NCBI RefSeq assembly: GCF_000382225.1
Contig: NZ_KB907814.1
Location: forward strand, 32,268-96,267
Length of the DNA: 64,000 bases
From: Hymenobacter aerophilus DSM 13606
Lineage (GTDB): Bacteria > Bacteroidota > Bacteroidia > Cytophagales > Hymenobacteraceae
Direction of reading: 5' to 3'
The notes beneath the pieces were generated by a model. That model saw only the letters and a list, made by a program, of their open reading frames with translations, was not told where the DNA came from and ran no database searches. The position numbers and the translations under genes are program-made. Positions 24,872 through 34,330 of this stretch are shown here, piece after piece. The first letter of the stretch is position 1; the number at the start of each line of letters is the position of its first letter.

Positions 24872-26461
24872 ATGAATCGTAAAGAATTTATCCAGACCAG
24901 CGGCCTGGGCCTGGCCGCGCTGCTGCTGGCACCGGGCGCCTTCGCGGCCCAGGCCCCGGCTTCGCGGCGCCAACCCGCGCGGCGCCCCGTCGATATAACT
25001 GACAAGGAAGTGGTTGTTATCGGCTCGGGGTACGGCGGCTCGGTGGCGGCGCTGCGGCTCTGCGAGCAGGGCGTGCCGGTAACGCTGCTGGAAATGGGCC
25101 TCGACTGGGCCAAATCGGGCGAGAAGTTCTCCACCATGATTAGCCCCGGCCCCTCGGCCGCGTGGCTGAAAACCCGGACCATTGCGCCTTTTTTCAATGT
25201 GTTTCCGCTGAAGAAATTCACCGGCGCCCTCGACCGGCTCGATTTCGAGCACATTAAAATCTGGCTGGGCCGCGGGGTGGGCGGCGGCTCGCTGGTGAAC
25301 GGCGGCATGGCCGTAACGCCCCGGCCGGACTATTTCCGGGAGATATTTCCCGACCTGGACGCCGACAAATTCTACGGCCACTACTTCCCACTGGCCAACC
25401 GCGAGCTGGGCGCCAACACAGCTTCGGAAGACTTTTTGGACAGCTGCGAATTCTACAAGTTCAACCGGGTGGGCGAGGCCGAGGCCGTTAAGGCCGGTTT
25501 CCGGACGGTGCGCGTGCCGAACGTGTACGACTTCGGCTACATGGAAAAGGAGTACCGCAACGAGGTGCCGCGCTCGGCCCTGGCCGGGGAGGTCATCTAC
25601 GGCAACAACCACGGCAAACTTTCGCTCGACAAAACCTACCTGAAGAAAGCCGCGGCCACCGGCCGGCTCGAAATCCTGGCCCAGCACCGGGTCAACCACA
25701 TCCGCCAGCAGCCCGATAAAAGCTACCTGCTCGATGTATCGGTTATCGACACCCAGGGCGAGGAAGTGGCGCACAAAACCATCCGGACCCCGAAACTGGT
25801 GCTGGCGGCCGGCACGATGGGCTCGTTGGAGTTGCTGCTGAAGTCGCGCAGCCTGACCGGGCTGCCGGTTGATGCGCAGGTGGGCCAGCAGTGGGGCAAC
25901 AACGGCAACTTCATGACCGGCCGCAACTTTGTGCAGGCATTTTCGGGCGGCACCGGCTACCGGCAGTCCACCATTCCGGTGGGCGGCATCGACAACTGGA
26001 CCGACCCCGAGCACCCCTTCTTCACCGAAATTGCGCCGCTGCCGATGGGCATGAACGTGGCCACCTCGCTTTACCTGATGGTGAACCGACTCAAAAAGCA
26101 CGGCCAGGTAGCCTACGATGCGCCGCGCCGCGGCCTCCGGCTCGACTGGGACGCCTCGCACACGGCCCACATGCGCGCCAACGCCAAGTATTTCCTCAAA
26201 ACCATGAACAAAGCCAACGGCGGCACCCGCGCCCACCTGCTGTTTCATAACGGTTTCGGGGCCGATATCTGCTACCACCCGCTGGGCGGCATTGTGCTGG
26301 GCAAGGCCACCGACAAAATCGGGCGGCTCAACGGCCACCAGCACCTGTACGTGCTCGACGGCTCATTGATTCCGGGAACCATCGGCGTCAACCCCTTCGT
26401 GACGATAACCGCTATTGCCGAATACTGCCTGGAACACATCATCCGGGAAGATTTCAGCTAG
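24872..26461 (+). CDS. GMC oxidoreductase, cholesterol-oxidase-like
   Basis: The 529-residue protein starts with NRKEFIQTSGLGLAALLLAP, a signal like the twin-arginine type but with RK instead of RR. The FAD dinucleotide motif GSGYGGSVAAL (about 50) is followed by GRGVGGGSLVNGG (about 133). Near the C-terminus, YHPLGGIVLGKATDKIGRL (about 468) and DGSLIPGTIGVNPFVTITA match bacterial sterol oxidases, with the active-site His in YHPLGG. These enzymes oxidise a hydroxyl to a ketone with FAD, passing electrons to oxygen. Whether sterols are the substrate is not shown here. Probably exported folded. Confidence 0.85.
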   Translation: MNRKEFIQTSGLGLAALLLAPGAFAAQAPASRRQPARRPVDITDKEVVVIGSGYGGSVAALRLCEQGVPVTLLEMGLDWAKSGEKFSTMISPGPSAAWLKTRTIAPFFNVFPLKKFTGALDRLDFEHIKIWLGRGVGGGSLVNGGMAVTPRPDYFREIFPDLDADKFYGHYFPLANRELGANTASEDFLDSCEFYKFNRVGEAEAVKAGFRTVRVPNVYDFGYMEKEYRNEVPRSALAGEVIYGNNHGKLSLDKTYLKKAAATGRLEILAQHRVNHIRQQPDKSYLLDVSVIDTQGEEVAHKTIRTPKLVLAAGTMGSLELLLKSRSLTGLPVDAQVGQQWGNNGNFMTGRNFVQAFSGGTGYRQSTIPVGGIDNWTDPEHPFFTEIAPLPMGMNVATSLYLMVNRLKKHGQVAYDAPRRGLRLDWDASHTAHMRANAKYFLKTMNKANGGTRAHLLFHNGFGADICYHPLGGIVLGKATDKIGRLNGHQHLYVLDGSLIPGTIGVNPFVTITAIAEYCLEHIIREDFS

Positions 26462-26644
26462 CCGAAGTCAACCTTTACCAGCGCAACGGGGCACCTCATC
26501 CCGGGGCGCCTCGTCTGGTTCAGTTGCCCGCAGTTCCGACGCAGGCGGCGGTTGCTCCTGCAAAACGGTGCCCGACTGCCCCCACCGGTTGCCGGGGCGG
26601 GGGTTGGTGGCGTATCTTTAGCCCTTCCCCTCTTGCGCATCGAC

Positions 26645-27286
26645 ATGAATCTACCTTTAGTGCTGGGCCTGCTGGTGGCCGCTTACCTGATTGGCTCCAT
26701 CCCGACGGCCCTGTGGGTGGGGCGGGCCTTTTTCGGGCTCGATATCCGCGAGCATGGCTCGGGCAACTCGGGGGCGACCAACACGTTCCGGGTGCTGGGC
26801 AAGAAACCGGGCTCGTTTGTGATGGCCGTGGATGTGCTCAAGGGCTGGGCCGCCACCTCGCTGGCTTCCCTGATGCTGGGCCAGGGCGCCATTCTGCCCC
26901 AGCAGCTGCTGTACTTTCAGCTGGCCTGTGGGGTACTGGCGGTGGTGGGGCACATCTACCCCATCTGGGCCGGCTTTCGGGGCGGCAAGGGCGTGGCCAC
27001 GGTGCTGGGCATGATGCTGGCCATTGCCCCGGCCACGGTGGGCGTCTGCATTCTGATGTTTCTGGCGGTGCTGCTGGTGTCGCGCTACGTGTCGCTGAGC
27101 AGCATGAGCGCCGGCGTCACGTTTGCGCTGCTGCAGCTGCTGCCCGGCTTCCGGCCCGATAACCAGCTACTGCTCTGGTTCGGCTTCGTGCTGGCGGCTT
27201 TGCTCATCTACACCCACCGCGCCAACATCGGCCGCCTGCGCGCCGGCACCGAAAGCCGCGTGCCCATGCCCTGGGACCAGAAATAA
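26645..27286 (+). CDS. plsY: Glycerol-3-phosphate acyltransferase PlsY
   Basis: The 213-residue inner-membrane enzyme transfers acyl groups from acyl-phosphate to glycerol 3-phosphate, the first step of phospholipid synthesis. The start is the ATG of MNLPLVLGLLVAAYLIGSIP. Family motifs are GSGNSGATN (about 37), GHIYPIWAGFRGGKGVAT (about 102) and YTHRANIGRL near the end. About five membrane segments are present and the length is normal. TATCTTTA at about 26614 resembles a -7 promoter box. The upstream 180 bp hold nothing else recognisable. Confidence 0.95.
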   Translation: MNLPLVLGLLVAAYLIGSIPTALWVGRAFFGLDIREHGSGNSGATNTFRVLGKKPGSFVMAVDVLKGWAATSLASLMLGQGAILPQQLLYFQLACGVLAVVGHIYPIWAGFRGGKGVATVLGMMLAIAPATVGVCILMFLAVLLVSRYVSLSSMSAGVTFALLQLLPGFRPDNQLLLWFGFVLAALLIYTHRANIGRLRAGTESRVPMPWDQK

Positions 27287-27683
27287 CTGTGTCTATGGCA
27301 ACCCGCGGCGCCTGGGCGGGCAACAGGATTGCGGCCGGGCTTGGGCATCCGGGCTGCGTTAGGTATGTTTGCGCGGGAACTGCCGCCGAACCACCGGACC
27401 GGTCGTTTTCCCAGGTTTCCGCTCGTCGTATTCCAGCCTTTGGCCATGCCTCCTAATGCCCTGATTGCCGCCATCTACGGGAGCATACTGCCAGCCGGCC
27501 CAACGGAACAGCCCTGTTAATTTACCAGCCGCCGCACAGTTCGCGGCCGGCGCCCTACCTGCCGGAGTACGGCCCTGCCCGGCCCGTGGCCGGATAACGG
27601 CTCTGTTTCGGCAGGCACTGCATCAGCCGGCTGCCGGCTGCTTCTCTTTCTTTCTCTCTCTGCTGTTTCCCTTCGCCGTTGTC
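27287..27683. other. 397-bp gap with candidate promoter
   Basis: No convincing gene is seen here. TATGTTTG at 27364-27371 fits the Bacteroidota -7 consensus on the plus strand, with a TTG about 20 bases upstream. This would give a leader of about 300 bases before the gene at 27684. Near the end there is a pyrimidine-rich stretch (TTCTCTTTCTTTCTCTCTCTG). Confidence 0.45.
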
Positions 27684-28100
27684 ATGAAACAAGAACTTAA
27701 AAGCTCGCTGGGCCGGCCTTACATCACGATTGAGAGCGACGCCACCAACCGCCTGATTTCCGTGGACTGGGTGGGCTACCTGACGGCCGAAAGCATCAAA
27801 GCCGGCGCCCGGGCCTACACCAAGGCCCTGGCCGAGTCGGGCTACCGCTGCGTGCTCAACGACACGCGCAAGGTTATCGGGCCCTGGGACCACTCGCTGG
27901 AGTGGGTGCTCAACGAGTGGGCCCCCAACGCCGCCGCGGCCGGTCTGCGCCACTTTGCCATGATTACCACGCCCGATTCGCTGGCCGATGAATCGGCCCA
28001 GAGCTTCTATGATCAGCTGAAAGAGTTCGAGGTGCGTATGTTCAGCGACGAGCAAACCGCTTTGCAGTGGCTGCAGCAGTGCTGCGCCCAGGCCAGCTAA
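27684..28100 (+). CDS. STAS/SpoIIAA-like domain protein
   Basis: The 138-residue protein starts at ATG 27684 (MKQELKSSLGRPYITIE). The pattern of strand, VDWVGYLTAESIKAGARAYTKALAE helix, then CVLNDTRKV strand fits the SpoIIAA/STAS-like fold seen in many Bacteroidota proteins of this size. No phosphorylatable Ser/Thr can be assigned. The C-terminus EQTALQWLQQCC is the usual final helix. It is cytoplasmic and probably regulatory or structural. No partner genes adjoin. Confidence 0.7.
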   Translation: MKQELKSSLGRPYITIESDATNRLISVDWVGYLTAESIKAGARAYTKALAESGYRCVLNDTRKVIGPWDHSLEWVLNEWAPNAAAAGLRHFAMITTPDSLADESAQSFYDQLKEFEVRMFSDEQTALQWLQQCCAQAS

Positions 28101-28170
28101 GCCGCAATGGCCGGCCGCCGGCCCGATTCCCGTATTACTATCCTTTCTTCCCACCGCTAAACCACCCTGT

Positions 28171-29535
28171 ATGGATACCGCTTATCTGAAAGAAAACCAG
28201 GACCGCTTCCTCACCGAGCTCATCGACTGGCTCCGCATCCCCTCGGTTTCGGCCGACCCCAAGTTTGCGGGCGACATTACCAAGGCCGCCGAGTACCTGA
28301 AGGCCCGCTTCGAGGAAGTCGGCCTCGACAACGTGGAGCTGTGCCCCACGGCCGGCAACCCCATCGTGTACGGCGAGAAAATTGTGGATGCCAGCCTGCC
28401 CACCGTACTTGTGTACGGCCACTACGACGTGCAGCCCGCCGACCCCTACGAGCTGTGGGATTCGCCGCCCTTCGACCCCGTTATCAAAGACGGCAAGATT
28501 TACGCCCGCGGCGCCTGCGACGACAAAGGCCAGGTGTACATGCACGTGAAGGCGCTGGAAGTGATGAAGCAGGCCGGCGACTTCCCCTGCAACATCAAAA
28601 TCATGATTGAGGGCGAGGAGGAAGTTGGCTCCAACAACCTCGGCATCTTCGTGCGCGCCAACAAGGAGAAGCTCAGGGCCGATGTGATTCTGGTGTCCGA
28701 TACCGGCATGCTGGCCAACGACGTGCCCAGCATTGAGGTAGGTTTGCGCGGCCTGAGCTACCACGAAGTGGAAGTAACCGGCCCCAACCGCGACCTGCAC
28801 TCGGGCCTGTACGGCGGCGCGGTGGCCAACCCCATCAACGTGCTCTGCAAGATGATTGCCTCGCTGCACGACGAAAACAACCACATCACCATCCCCGGCT
28901 TCTACGACAACGTGGCCGTGCTCAGCACCGAGGAGCGCGCGGAGCTCAACCGCGTGCCCCACTCCGACGACGAGTTCAAGCAGAGCATTGGCCTGCCCGA
29001 CGTGTACGGCGAGAAAGGCTACACCACCGTCGAGCGCGTGGGCATCCGGCCCACGCTTGACGTGAACGGCATCTGGGGCGGCTACACCGGCGAGGGCGCC
29101 AAAACCGTTATTGCCTCCAAAGCCTACGCCAAAATCTCGATGCGGCTGGTGCCCAACCAAACGTCCGAGGAAATCACGCAGCTGTTTCAGCAGCACTTCG
29201 AAAGCATTGCGCCCAGCGGCGTAACGGTGAAGGTGAAGCCCCACCACGGCGGCGAGCCCGTAGTAACGCCCACCGACTCGGTGGCTTACAAAGCGGCGGC
29301 CGATGCCATGGAAACCACCTTCGGCAAGCGCCCGATTCCGACGCGCGGCGGCGGCTCCATTCCCATCGTGGCCATGTTCAAGAGCGAGTTGGGCCTCGAT
29401 ACGGTGCTGCTCGGCTTCGGTCTCGACTCCGATGCCATCCACTCGCCCAACGAGCACTACGGCGTCTTCAACTTTATGAAAGGCATCGAAACCATTCCGC
29501 ACTTCTACCAGAACTACGCGGCGGCCATGAAGTAA
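28171..29535 (+). CDS. M20 family dipeptidase
   Basis: The 454-residue zinc peptidase of the M20/M25/M40 family has metal ligands in YGHYDVQPADP (His, about 84), ARGACDDKGQ (Asp, about 116) and the catalytic Glu in EGEEEVGS (about 147). A dimerisation domain (about 195-360) includes LRGLSYHEVEVTGPNRDLHSG. A late His lies in DSDAIHSPNEHYG (about 432). It lacks a signal peptide, so it is probably cytoplasmic and cleaves di- or short peptides. A palindromic terminator follows. Confidence 0.93.
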   Translation: MDTAYLKENQDRFLTELIDWLRIPSVSADPKFAGDITKAAEYLKARFEEVGLDNVELCPTAGNPIVYGEKIVDASLPTVLVYGHYDVQPADPYELWDSPPFDPVIKDGKIYARGACDDKGQVYMHVKALEVMKQAGDFPCNIKIMIEGEEEVGSNNLGIFVRANKEKLRADVILVSDTGMLANDVPSIEVGLRGLSYHEVEVTGPNRDLHSGLYGGAVANPINVLCKMIASLHDENNHITIPGFYDNVAVLSTEERAELNRVPHSDDEFKQSIGLPDVYGEKGYTTVERVGIRPTLDVNGIWGGYTGEGAKTVIASKAYAKISMRLVPNQTSEEITQLFQQHFESIAPSGVTVKVKPHHGGEPVVTPTDSVAYKAAADAMETTFGKRPIPTRGGGSIPIVAMFKSELGLDTVLLGFGLDSDAIHSPNEHYGVFNFMKGIETIPHFYQNYAAAMK

Positions 29536-29570
29536 GCCGCTTGGCGCTTCACTTCAGGCAGAAAAACAGA

Positions 29571-29604
29571 AAAGCCCGCCCAGCAACGTTGCTGGGCGGG
29601 CTTT
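29571..29604. terminator. Bidirectional terminator
   Basis: A perfect 34-bp palindrome (AAAGCCCGCCCAGCAAC and its complement) lies between convergent genes, with A/T tracts on both sides. Confidence 0.92.
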
Positions 29605-29623
29605 ATTTGTGAGATGCTACTGC

Positions 29624-30283
29624 CTACCGGCCGGGTAGCAGGTAGCCCAGCGAGAGTTGGAACACCTGGTTGCGGGCGTTGGTGAGCTCACCGTTGTTGT
29701 AACTCTTGTTTTTGGCGAAGTCGGTGAGGGCGCCGTTGTAGCGCAAACCCAGCATCAGGCCCATATCGGTCTGCAGGCCCAGGCCGGCCACGTAGCCGAA
29801 CTCGTTGCGGTTCACGTTTTTCAGGTCGCGCTCGGCCTCGGTGCGGCCCACCACGGTGCCGTTGAGCGAGCCGGTCGATTCGTCCTTCACTTTCAGCAGG
29901 TAGCTGTACTGCGGGCCGGCCTCGAAAAACAGGTTGCCGGCTTTCACTTTCAGCAGCACGGGCACGTCGATGTAGTTGTAGGTGACATCGCCTTCGCGCT
30001 TGTAGAGGCCGAAAGTTTGGCCGCTGTCGTACTTGTAGCCTTTCTGCGAGTACAGCACTTCGGGCTGCAGCGAGAGAAAACCGTCGTCAATCAGGCCCAC
30101 GTTCAGCATCAGGCCGCCGTGGAAGCCCACTTTGTTGTCGTAGCCATCTTTATTGGTGAGGTCGCCGGACAGGTTGGAGAGGTTGGCGCCCCCCTTCAGG
30201 CCGAGGCGGATGCCCTGGGCCTTGGTTTCGGTAGCGGCGACCGTAGCGAGAAGGGCGGCAGCCGCCAGCAGAGACTTTTTCAT
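29624..30283 (-). CDS. Outer-membrane beta-barrel protein (PorT-like)
   Basis: The 219-residue protein has a signal peptide (MKKSLLAAAALLATVAATETKAQG). The opening strand GIRLGLKGGANLSNLSGD is the hallmark of the PorT/outer-membrane barrel family, followed by alternating strands (LQPEVLYSQKGYKY, FFEAGPQYSYLLK) and a terminal LSLGYLLPGR. It probably forms an 8-strand barrel. It is the first of three similar genes in a row on this strand. No specific ligand can be given. Confidence 0.88.
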   Translation of the reverse strand: MKKSLLAAAALLATVAATETKAQGIRLGLKGGANLSNLSGDLTNKDGYDNKVGFHGGLMLNVGLIDDGFLSLQPEVLYSQKGYKYDSGQTFGLYKREGDVTYNYIDVPVLLKVKAGNLFFEAGPQYSYLLKVKDESTGSLNGTVVGRTEAERDLKNVNRNEFGYVAGLGLQTDMGLMLGLRYNGALTDFAKNKSYNNGELTNARNQVFQLSLGYLLPGR

Positions 30284-30470
30284 AAGCGTGACCTTTTCAG
30301 GTGAAAGTTTCAGGGTTTATAACGGGGGTGCCTGACTAAAAGTGTGCCACAACACCCCGTCTGGGCCTTTTATCACCTCCAGCACGACCTCCAGCACGCC
30401 TTCTAACACTCCGTGGACCGCTGCCAGTCAGGCCACTAAGTTCTCACCAGCCCGGGCGCCGGCCACCCGG

Positions 30471-31064
30471 CTACCGGCCCTGAAACGAGAAGGTGGCGTA
30501 GAGCTGGAACACGCTGTTGCGCTGCCGCAACTGCGCGGTCGTGTTGCCTACTTTCACCGATTCGCCCACGTTGCCGAAGCCGCCGTTGTAGCGCAGGCCA
30601 ATGCCGGGGCCGCTTTTGCGCTGGTAGCCGAGCCCGAACAGGTAGCCGAAGTCAACGGCGTTGAAGCCATCTTTTACGTCGGTGCTGATGCTGCCCAGCT
30701 TGGTTTTGGCCGACACCAGAAAGCCCACCTGCGGCCCGGCCTCAAAAAACAGCCCGCCGGTATTCACATGGAAAGCCAGCGGCACATCCACGTAGTCCAG
30801 CCGCGTGGTCAGGTCGGGCGAATCGAGCTTGGCACCCTTGCGCGAAAACAGGATTTCGGGCTGAAAGGCGAAGAGCCGGGTGAAGCCGATGTTGGCAAAT
30901 CCGCCGGCCTGAAAGCCCACGATATTCTTGTAAGCCTCGGCGTCTTTACCCGCGAAGTTGGCGAGCGAAACGCCCCCTTTAAGGCCCAGCGACACATTGC
31001 GTTGCGCCACGGCCGTACCCGACAGGCCCGCCAGCAGCAGGGCAGAAAGAACTAGTTTTTTCAT
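30471..31064 (-). CDS. Outer-membrane beta-barrel protein (PorT-like)
   Basis: The 197-residue protein starts at MKKLVLSALLLAGLSGTAVAQ, since an ATG-free extension to 31097 is unlikely. The same barrel signatures as its neighbours occur: VSLGLKGGVSLANFAG, FQPEILFSRKGAK, FFEAGPQVGFLVS, and the C-terminal strand FQLYATFSFQGR ending near an aromatic residue, as expected for outer-membrane insertion. It is separated from 29624-30283 by 187 bp, in which I see no gene. Confidence 0.88.
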   Translation of the reverse strand: MKKLVLSALLLAGLSGTAVAQRNVSLGLKGGVSLANFAGKDAEAYKNIVGFQAGGFANIGFTRLFAFQPEILFSRKGAKLDSPDLTTRLDYVDVPLAFHVNTGGLFFEAGPQVGFLVSAKTKLGSISTDVKDGFNAVDFGYLFGLGYQRKSGPGIGLRYNGGFGNVGESVKVGNTTAQLRQRNSVFQLYATFSFQGR

Positions 31065-31159
31065 ATGGAAGAGAATGAAAGCGGAGCCCGAAAGCAACTG
31101 AATCGGGCCACGAAGCTACGGCAAAACTACGCCCGCAGCCGGCCCCGGCCTGCTACAAA

Positions 31160-31200
31160 AAATTGCCGCCCAACCCAATAATAGGGTCAGGCGGCAATTT
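31160..31200 (-). terminator. Terminator of the third barrel gene
   Basis: AAATTGCCGCC (31160-31170) pairs with GGCGGCAATTT (31190-31200). On the minus strand it is followed by TTTTTGTAG, 20 bases past the stop at 31220. Confidence 0.85.
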
Positions 31201-31219
31201 CAGGCAGTAATACAGTCGC

Positions 31220-31978
31220 TTAGCGAGTTGGCAACAGGTAGCCTACCTGCACCATGAAGGCGCGGTTGAAGGCCTTGGGCTCGTTCTTGGCCGACACGTT
31301 CTTGGTATCGAACAGCGTCTTCAGGCCCTGGTTGTAGCGCAGGCCGATGCTGATGCCGCTTTCGGTCTGGTAGCCCAGGCCGGCCACGCCGCCAATGTCG
31401 AAGCTGGCCAGATCTTCCTTCGCCTTGTTGGAGGGCGACTTGGTTTCAATGTCCGACGTGCTGGCGCTTTTGAACTTAACCGTTGAAGTGGTTTCGCGCT
31501 TCGAAGCTACCATGTAGCCCACCTGCGGGCCGAGCTCGAAGTACAGGCCCGATCCACCGGGTGCCGTGTTTACCCGCACGGGCAGCGGCAGGTCGATGTA
31601 GCTCAGTACGCGCTTGTCTTCGTAGGTGAACTTGTCCACGTCGCCAGGAGCAACATTAGCCGGAAGCAACGCGGCGTTTTTCGCCTCACCGAAGTTGGTT
31701 ACTTTGAAGCTGCGCTCGAAGCCCTTACGGTTGTAAATCAGCTCGGGGGCGATGGTCCAGAAACCGTCGCTGCTGAGCGGGAACTGGGCCGAGATGCCCG
31801 CGTTGTAGCCCAGCTTGTAGTCCAGCTCGCCGCTGTAGCCCTGCACCATGTCGGCGTCTTTGCCACCAATGGTCGAGTAAGTACCGCCGAAACGGATGCC
31901 GTAGCGGGGGCCGCTCTGAGCATGCGCGAGGCTGGCCGCAGAGGCGAGCATCAGCGTGAGTGCTGCAATTTTTTTCAT
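31220..31978 (-). CDS. Outer-membrane beta-barrel protein (PorT-like)
   Basis: The 252-residue protein has the signal MKKIAALTLMLASAASLAHAQ. It shares PRYGIRFGGTYSTIGGKD, IAPELIYNRKGFE, YFELGPQVGYMV and the final FMVQVGYLLPTR with the two genes downstream. It is longer, with an inserted Ser/Thr/Lys-rich loop (KRETTSTVKFKSASTSDIE) that probably faces outside. Tandem duplication followed by loop divergence is the simplest origin of the three. Confidence 0.88.
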   Translation of the reverse strand: MKKIAALTLMLASAASLAHAQSGPRYGIRFGGTYSTIGGKDADMVQGYSGELDYKLGYNAGISAQFPLSSDGFWTIAPELIYNRKGFERSFKVTNFGEAKNAALLPANVAPGDVDKFTYEDKRVLSYIDLPLPVRVNTAPGGSGLYFELGPQVGYMVASKRETTSTVKFKSASTSDIETKSPSNKAKEDLASFDIGGVAGLGYQTESGISIGLRYNQGLKTLFDTKNVSAKNEPKAFNRAFMVQVGYLLPTR

Positions 31979-32207
31979 AAGAGTAAGGAATTAGAAACGC
32001 GGATTACAACCACTTCACTGACCATCACAGCCACGTTCCTCGTGGTTTCAGGGCCTCATATCGTAAAACCGGGCTCCAGGGTTGTGCAATTGCCTGTTAC
32101 TTATACGATTGCGCCTCAGTCGTTTCCAGCTAATAAGCACGCTGCTAACAGGTTGGCGGAAGCCGAAATATCTCAGGTTTCCGGCCCGTGCTTCGGGTCG
32201 GTTTCAC

Positions 32208-32215
32208 TACTTTTG
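32208..32215 (+). promoter_or_regulatory. Candidate -7 element for the PagL-like gene
   Basis: TACTTTTG matches TAnnTTTG, 23 bases before the ATG at 32239. No clear -33 TTTG is present. Confidence 0.4.
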
Positions 32216-32238
32216 AGCTTTTGGCCCGCGTGCGCTGT

Positions 32239-33357
32239 ATGAGGAACTGGTGTATTTATGGACTGGCCGGCGGGCTGTTGCTGGTGGCTGCGGGCCGGGC
32301 CGGCGCCCAGCAGCTGGCACCCCCACCGGCCGGGCCGCTGGTAGTGGGGGCCACCGGACTGGGTAGCTTTATCATTCCGCATACGCCCTCCGTGCGCCAT
32401 CTGGCCGTGTCGCACCCCACTGGTATCGAGTTGAATGTGCAGCGGCAGACCAACGGCCGCGCGCCCTGGCACGCCTGGTACCGCTACCCCAAAGTCGGGC
32501 TGGCCTTCACCTACTACGACTACCACAACCCCGCGCTGGGCCGCTCCTATGCCCTGGGGCTGTACCTGAACAAGTCGTTCTGGCGTAGCCGCCACGCCGA
32601 GCTCAACTTCCGCATCGGGACCGGCGTGGGCTACTTCCCGGTGCGCTTCGATCAGGCCGACACCATCAGGCACAAGAACACCATCGTCAGCTCCCACCTC
32701 AACGCCACCATTCAGGCCCGGCTGGAGTACGATGTGGCCCTGAGCGAGCACCTGGGCCTGCTGCTGGGCCTGGGGCTGAACCACTACTCGAACGGCGCCA
32801 CCACCAAGCCCAACTTCGGCATTAACCTGCCCACCGTGCTGGTAGGCCTCAACTTCCACCAGCAGCGCCCCTTCCGGCCCCTCGACCAGCCGCCCACTAC
32901 CGAGCCCGCCGATATCGGCCAGAATTTTCTTAACCTGAGCACTTCGGTGGGCGCGAAACAATGGAGCCCCACCGACGACCGGCGCTACCTGGTCAACTCC
33001 GTTACGCTGGCGGCGGGCCGGCGCATCAACCGTAAGTCCAACCTGGTGGTCGGCCTCGAAGGTTTCTACGACCGCAGCCTGAACGCCCAGCAGCGCGATT
33101 CGGCCCGCACCACCGACCATCTGACCGATGTGAAAAAGGCCGGCGCCTACGTGGGCCACGAGCTGCTGTTCGGACGGCTGGCTTTCGTGTCGCACCTGGG
33201 CATGTACCTCTACAATCCCTACAAATCCAACAAGTTCTACTACGAGCGGCTGGGCCTCAAATACCAGTTTACGCCCCGCGTGTTCGGCGGCGTCGATTTG
33301 AAGGTGCACCGGGGCGCGGCCGACGTGATTGAGTGGCGGCTGGGCGTCAGGCTGTAG
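32239..33357 (+). CDS. PagL-like acyloxyacyl hydrolase (lipid A deacylase family)
   Basis: The 372-residue protein starts at MRNWCIYGLAGGLLLVAAGRAGAQ (signal peptide). The central motif GLNHYSNGATTKPNFGIN (about 179) carries the His-Ser pair of the PagL active site, with alternating strands before and after and a C-terminal strand VIEWRLGVRL. PagL removes the 3-O acyl chain of lipid A at the outer membrane, changing its immune and permeability properties. The protein is about twice the size of enterobacterial PagL; the longer form is common in Bacteroidota. It is divergent from the barrel genes. Confidence 0.8.
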   Translation: MRNWCIYGLAGGLLLVAAGRAGAQQLAPPPAGPLVVGATGLGSFIIPHTPSVRHLAVSHPTGIELNVQRQTNGRAPWHAWYRYPKVGLAFTYYDYHNPALGRSYALGLYLNKSFWRSRHAELNFRIGTGVGYFPVRFDQADTIRHKNTIVSSHLNATIQARLEYDVALSEHLGLLLGLGLNHYSNGATTKPNFGINLPTVLVGLNFHQQRPFRPLDQPPTTEPADIGQNFLNLSTSVGAKQWSPTDDRRYLVNSVTLAAGRRINRKSNLVVGLEGFYDRSLNAQQRDSARTTDHLTDVKKAGAYVGHELLFGRLAFVSHLGMYLYNPYKSNKFYYERLGLKYQFTPRVFGGVDLKVHRGAADVIEWRLGVRL

Positions 33358-33507
33358 GACAGGCGGCGAAAAACGGCCGGGTCCACAACCGGTTCGGCGG
33401 TGCAATTCGCCGTCCGGTAGCATCCTGCCGACGCTTCGGTAACAAATGCGGGCAACTATGTGGCCAAATGGCGTGCTTTAGCCCGTCATCCACTTACCCC
33501 ACCAACT

Positions 33508-34182
33508 ATGGAAACGTTGCTGCTTCTCAACCGCTGGCTGCACATTGCGGCGGGCTTCACGGGCTTTTTTGTGGCGCCGGTGGCGCTGGTTGTGCGCAAG
33601 GGCGGCGCGGCGCACCGCCTGTGGGGGCGCGTGTTTTTCTGGGCCATGCTGGTAGCCGGCGGCACGGCCCTGGTGTCGGCCACTATCAACGGCCTCACCT
33701 TTCTGCTCCTGACGGGCATTTTCAGCCTTTACCTGGCCCAGTTTGGCTACCGCTCGCTCCGCCACAAAGGCATGGGCCAGAGCCGGCGGCCGGGCCTCTA
33801 CGACTGGCTGAGCGTGGGGCTGGGCCTGCTGATTTTCAGCGGCACGCTGGGCTACGGCCTGCTCAGCCGCCCGTTCAACCTGGCCATCGTAGTCTTCGGA
33901 GCCATTGGCGTACTGACGACGGCGCGGCAACTGCGGGGCTTCCGGCAACCGGGGCCCTGGCCGCCGCAACAGTGGCTACGCAACCATATCTCGGGTTTCG
34001 TAGGGGCCTACATTGCGGCGGTATCGGCCTTTTCGGCCACCAGCCTGAAGTTCATCTCCTTTCCACTCAATTTCCTGTGGCCCACACTGGTGTTTGTGCC
34101 GCTGCTGTTCTGGCTGCAACGACACTATGCGCCCAAATCCGGCATCAGCCCCAACGTGCTGCTTGGCCCAAACGCCGGTTAG
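33508..34182 (+). CDS. Multi-pass membrane protein, DUF2306-like
   Basis: The 224-residue protein starts at ATG 33508 (METLLLLNRWLHIAAG). It has about six hydrophobic segments, with a His in the first (RWLHIAAGF) and another after HRLWGRVFFW, a pattern seen in small Bacteroidota membrane proteins of the DUF2306 type that may bind heme. The function is unknown. The C-terminus is short and cytoplasmic or periplasmic. A terminator follows at 34200. Confidence 0.7.
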   Translation: METLLLLNRWLHIAAGFTGFFVAPVALVVRKGGAAHRLWGRVFFWAMLVAGGTALVSATINGLTFLLLTGIFSLYLAQFGYRSLRHKGMGQSRRPGLYDWLSVGLGLLIFSGTLGYGLLSRPFNLAIVVFGAIGVLTTARQLRGFRQPGPWPPQQWLRNHISGFVGAYIAAVSAFSATSLKFISFPLNFLWPTLVFVPLLFWLQRHYAPKSGISPNVLLGPNAG

Positions 34183-34199
34183 CCGGCTGCCGCAATGCA

Positions 34200-34233
34200 A
34201 AAAGCGCCACCCTGCAAGTAGGGTGGCGCTTTT
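34200..34233 (+). terminator. Terminator hairpin
   Basis: AAAAGCGCCACCCT and AGGGTGGCGCTTTT form a 14-bp stem just after the stop of the membrane-protein gene. Confidence 0.9.
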
Positions 34234-34330
34234 GCGCTGAAGCGTACGCGCTGGCGGAGAGCGTACAGTTGGGGAAAACAGCCAGCCGAAACGGGAGAGA
34301 TACCGCCGGCTGCGCCGCCGCGTGGCTTCG

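Noticed and set aside
26458..26646. Minus-strand frame between the oxidoreductase gene and plsY
   Set aside because: 62 residues, no homology, overlaps the plsY promoter region and start; likely chance.
31979..32238. Small RNA gene between divergent envelope genes
   Set aside because: Only a candidate -7 box was seen; no stable hairpin with a T run was found.
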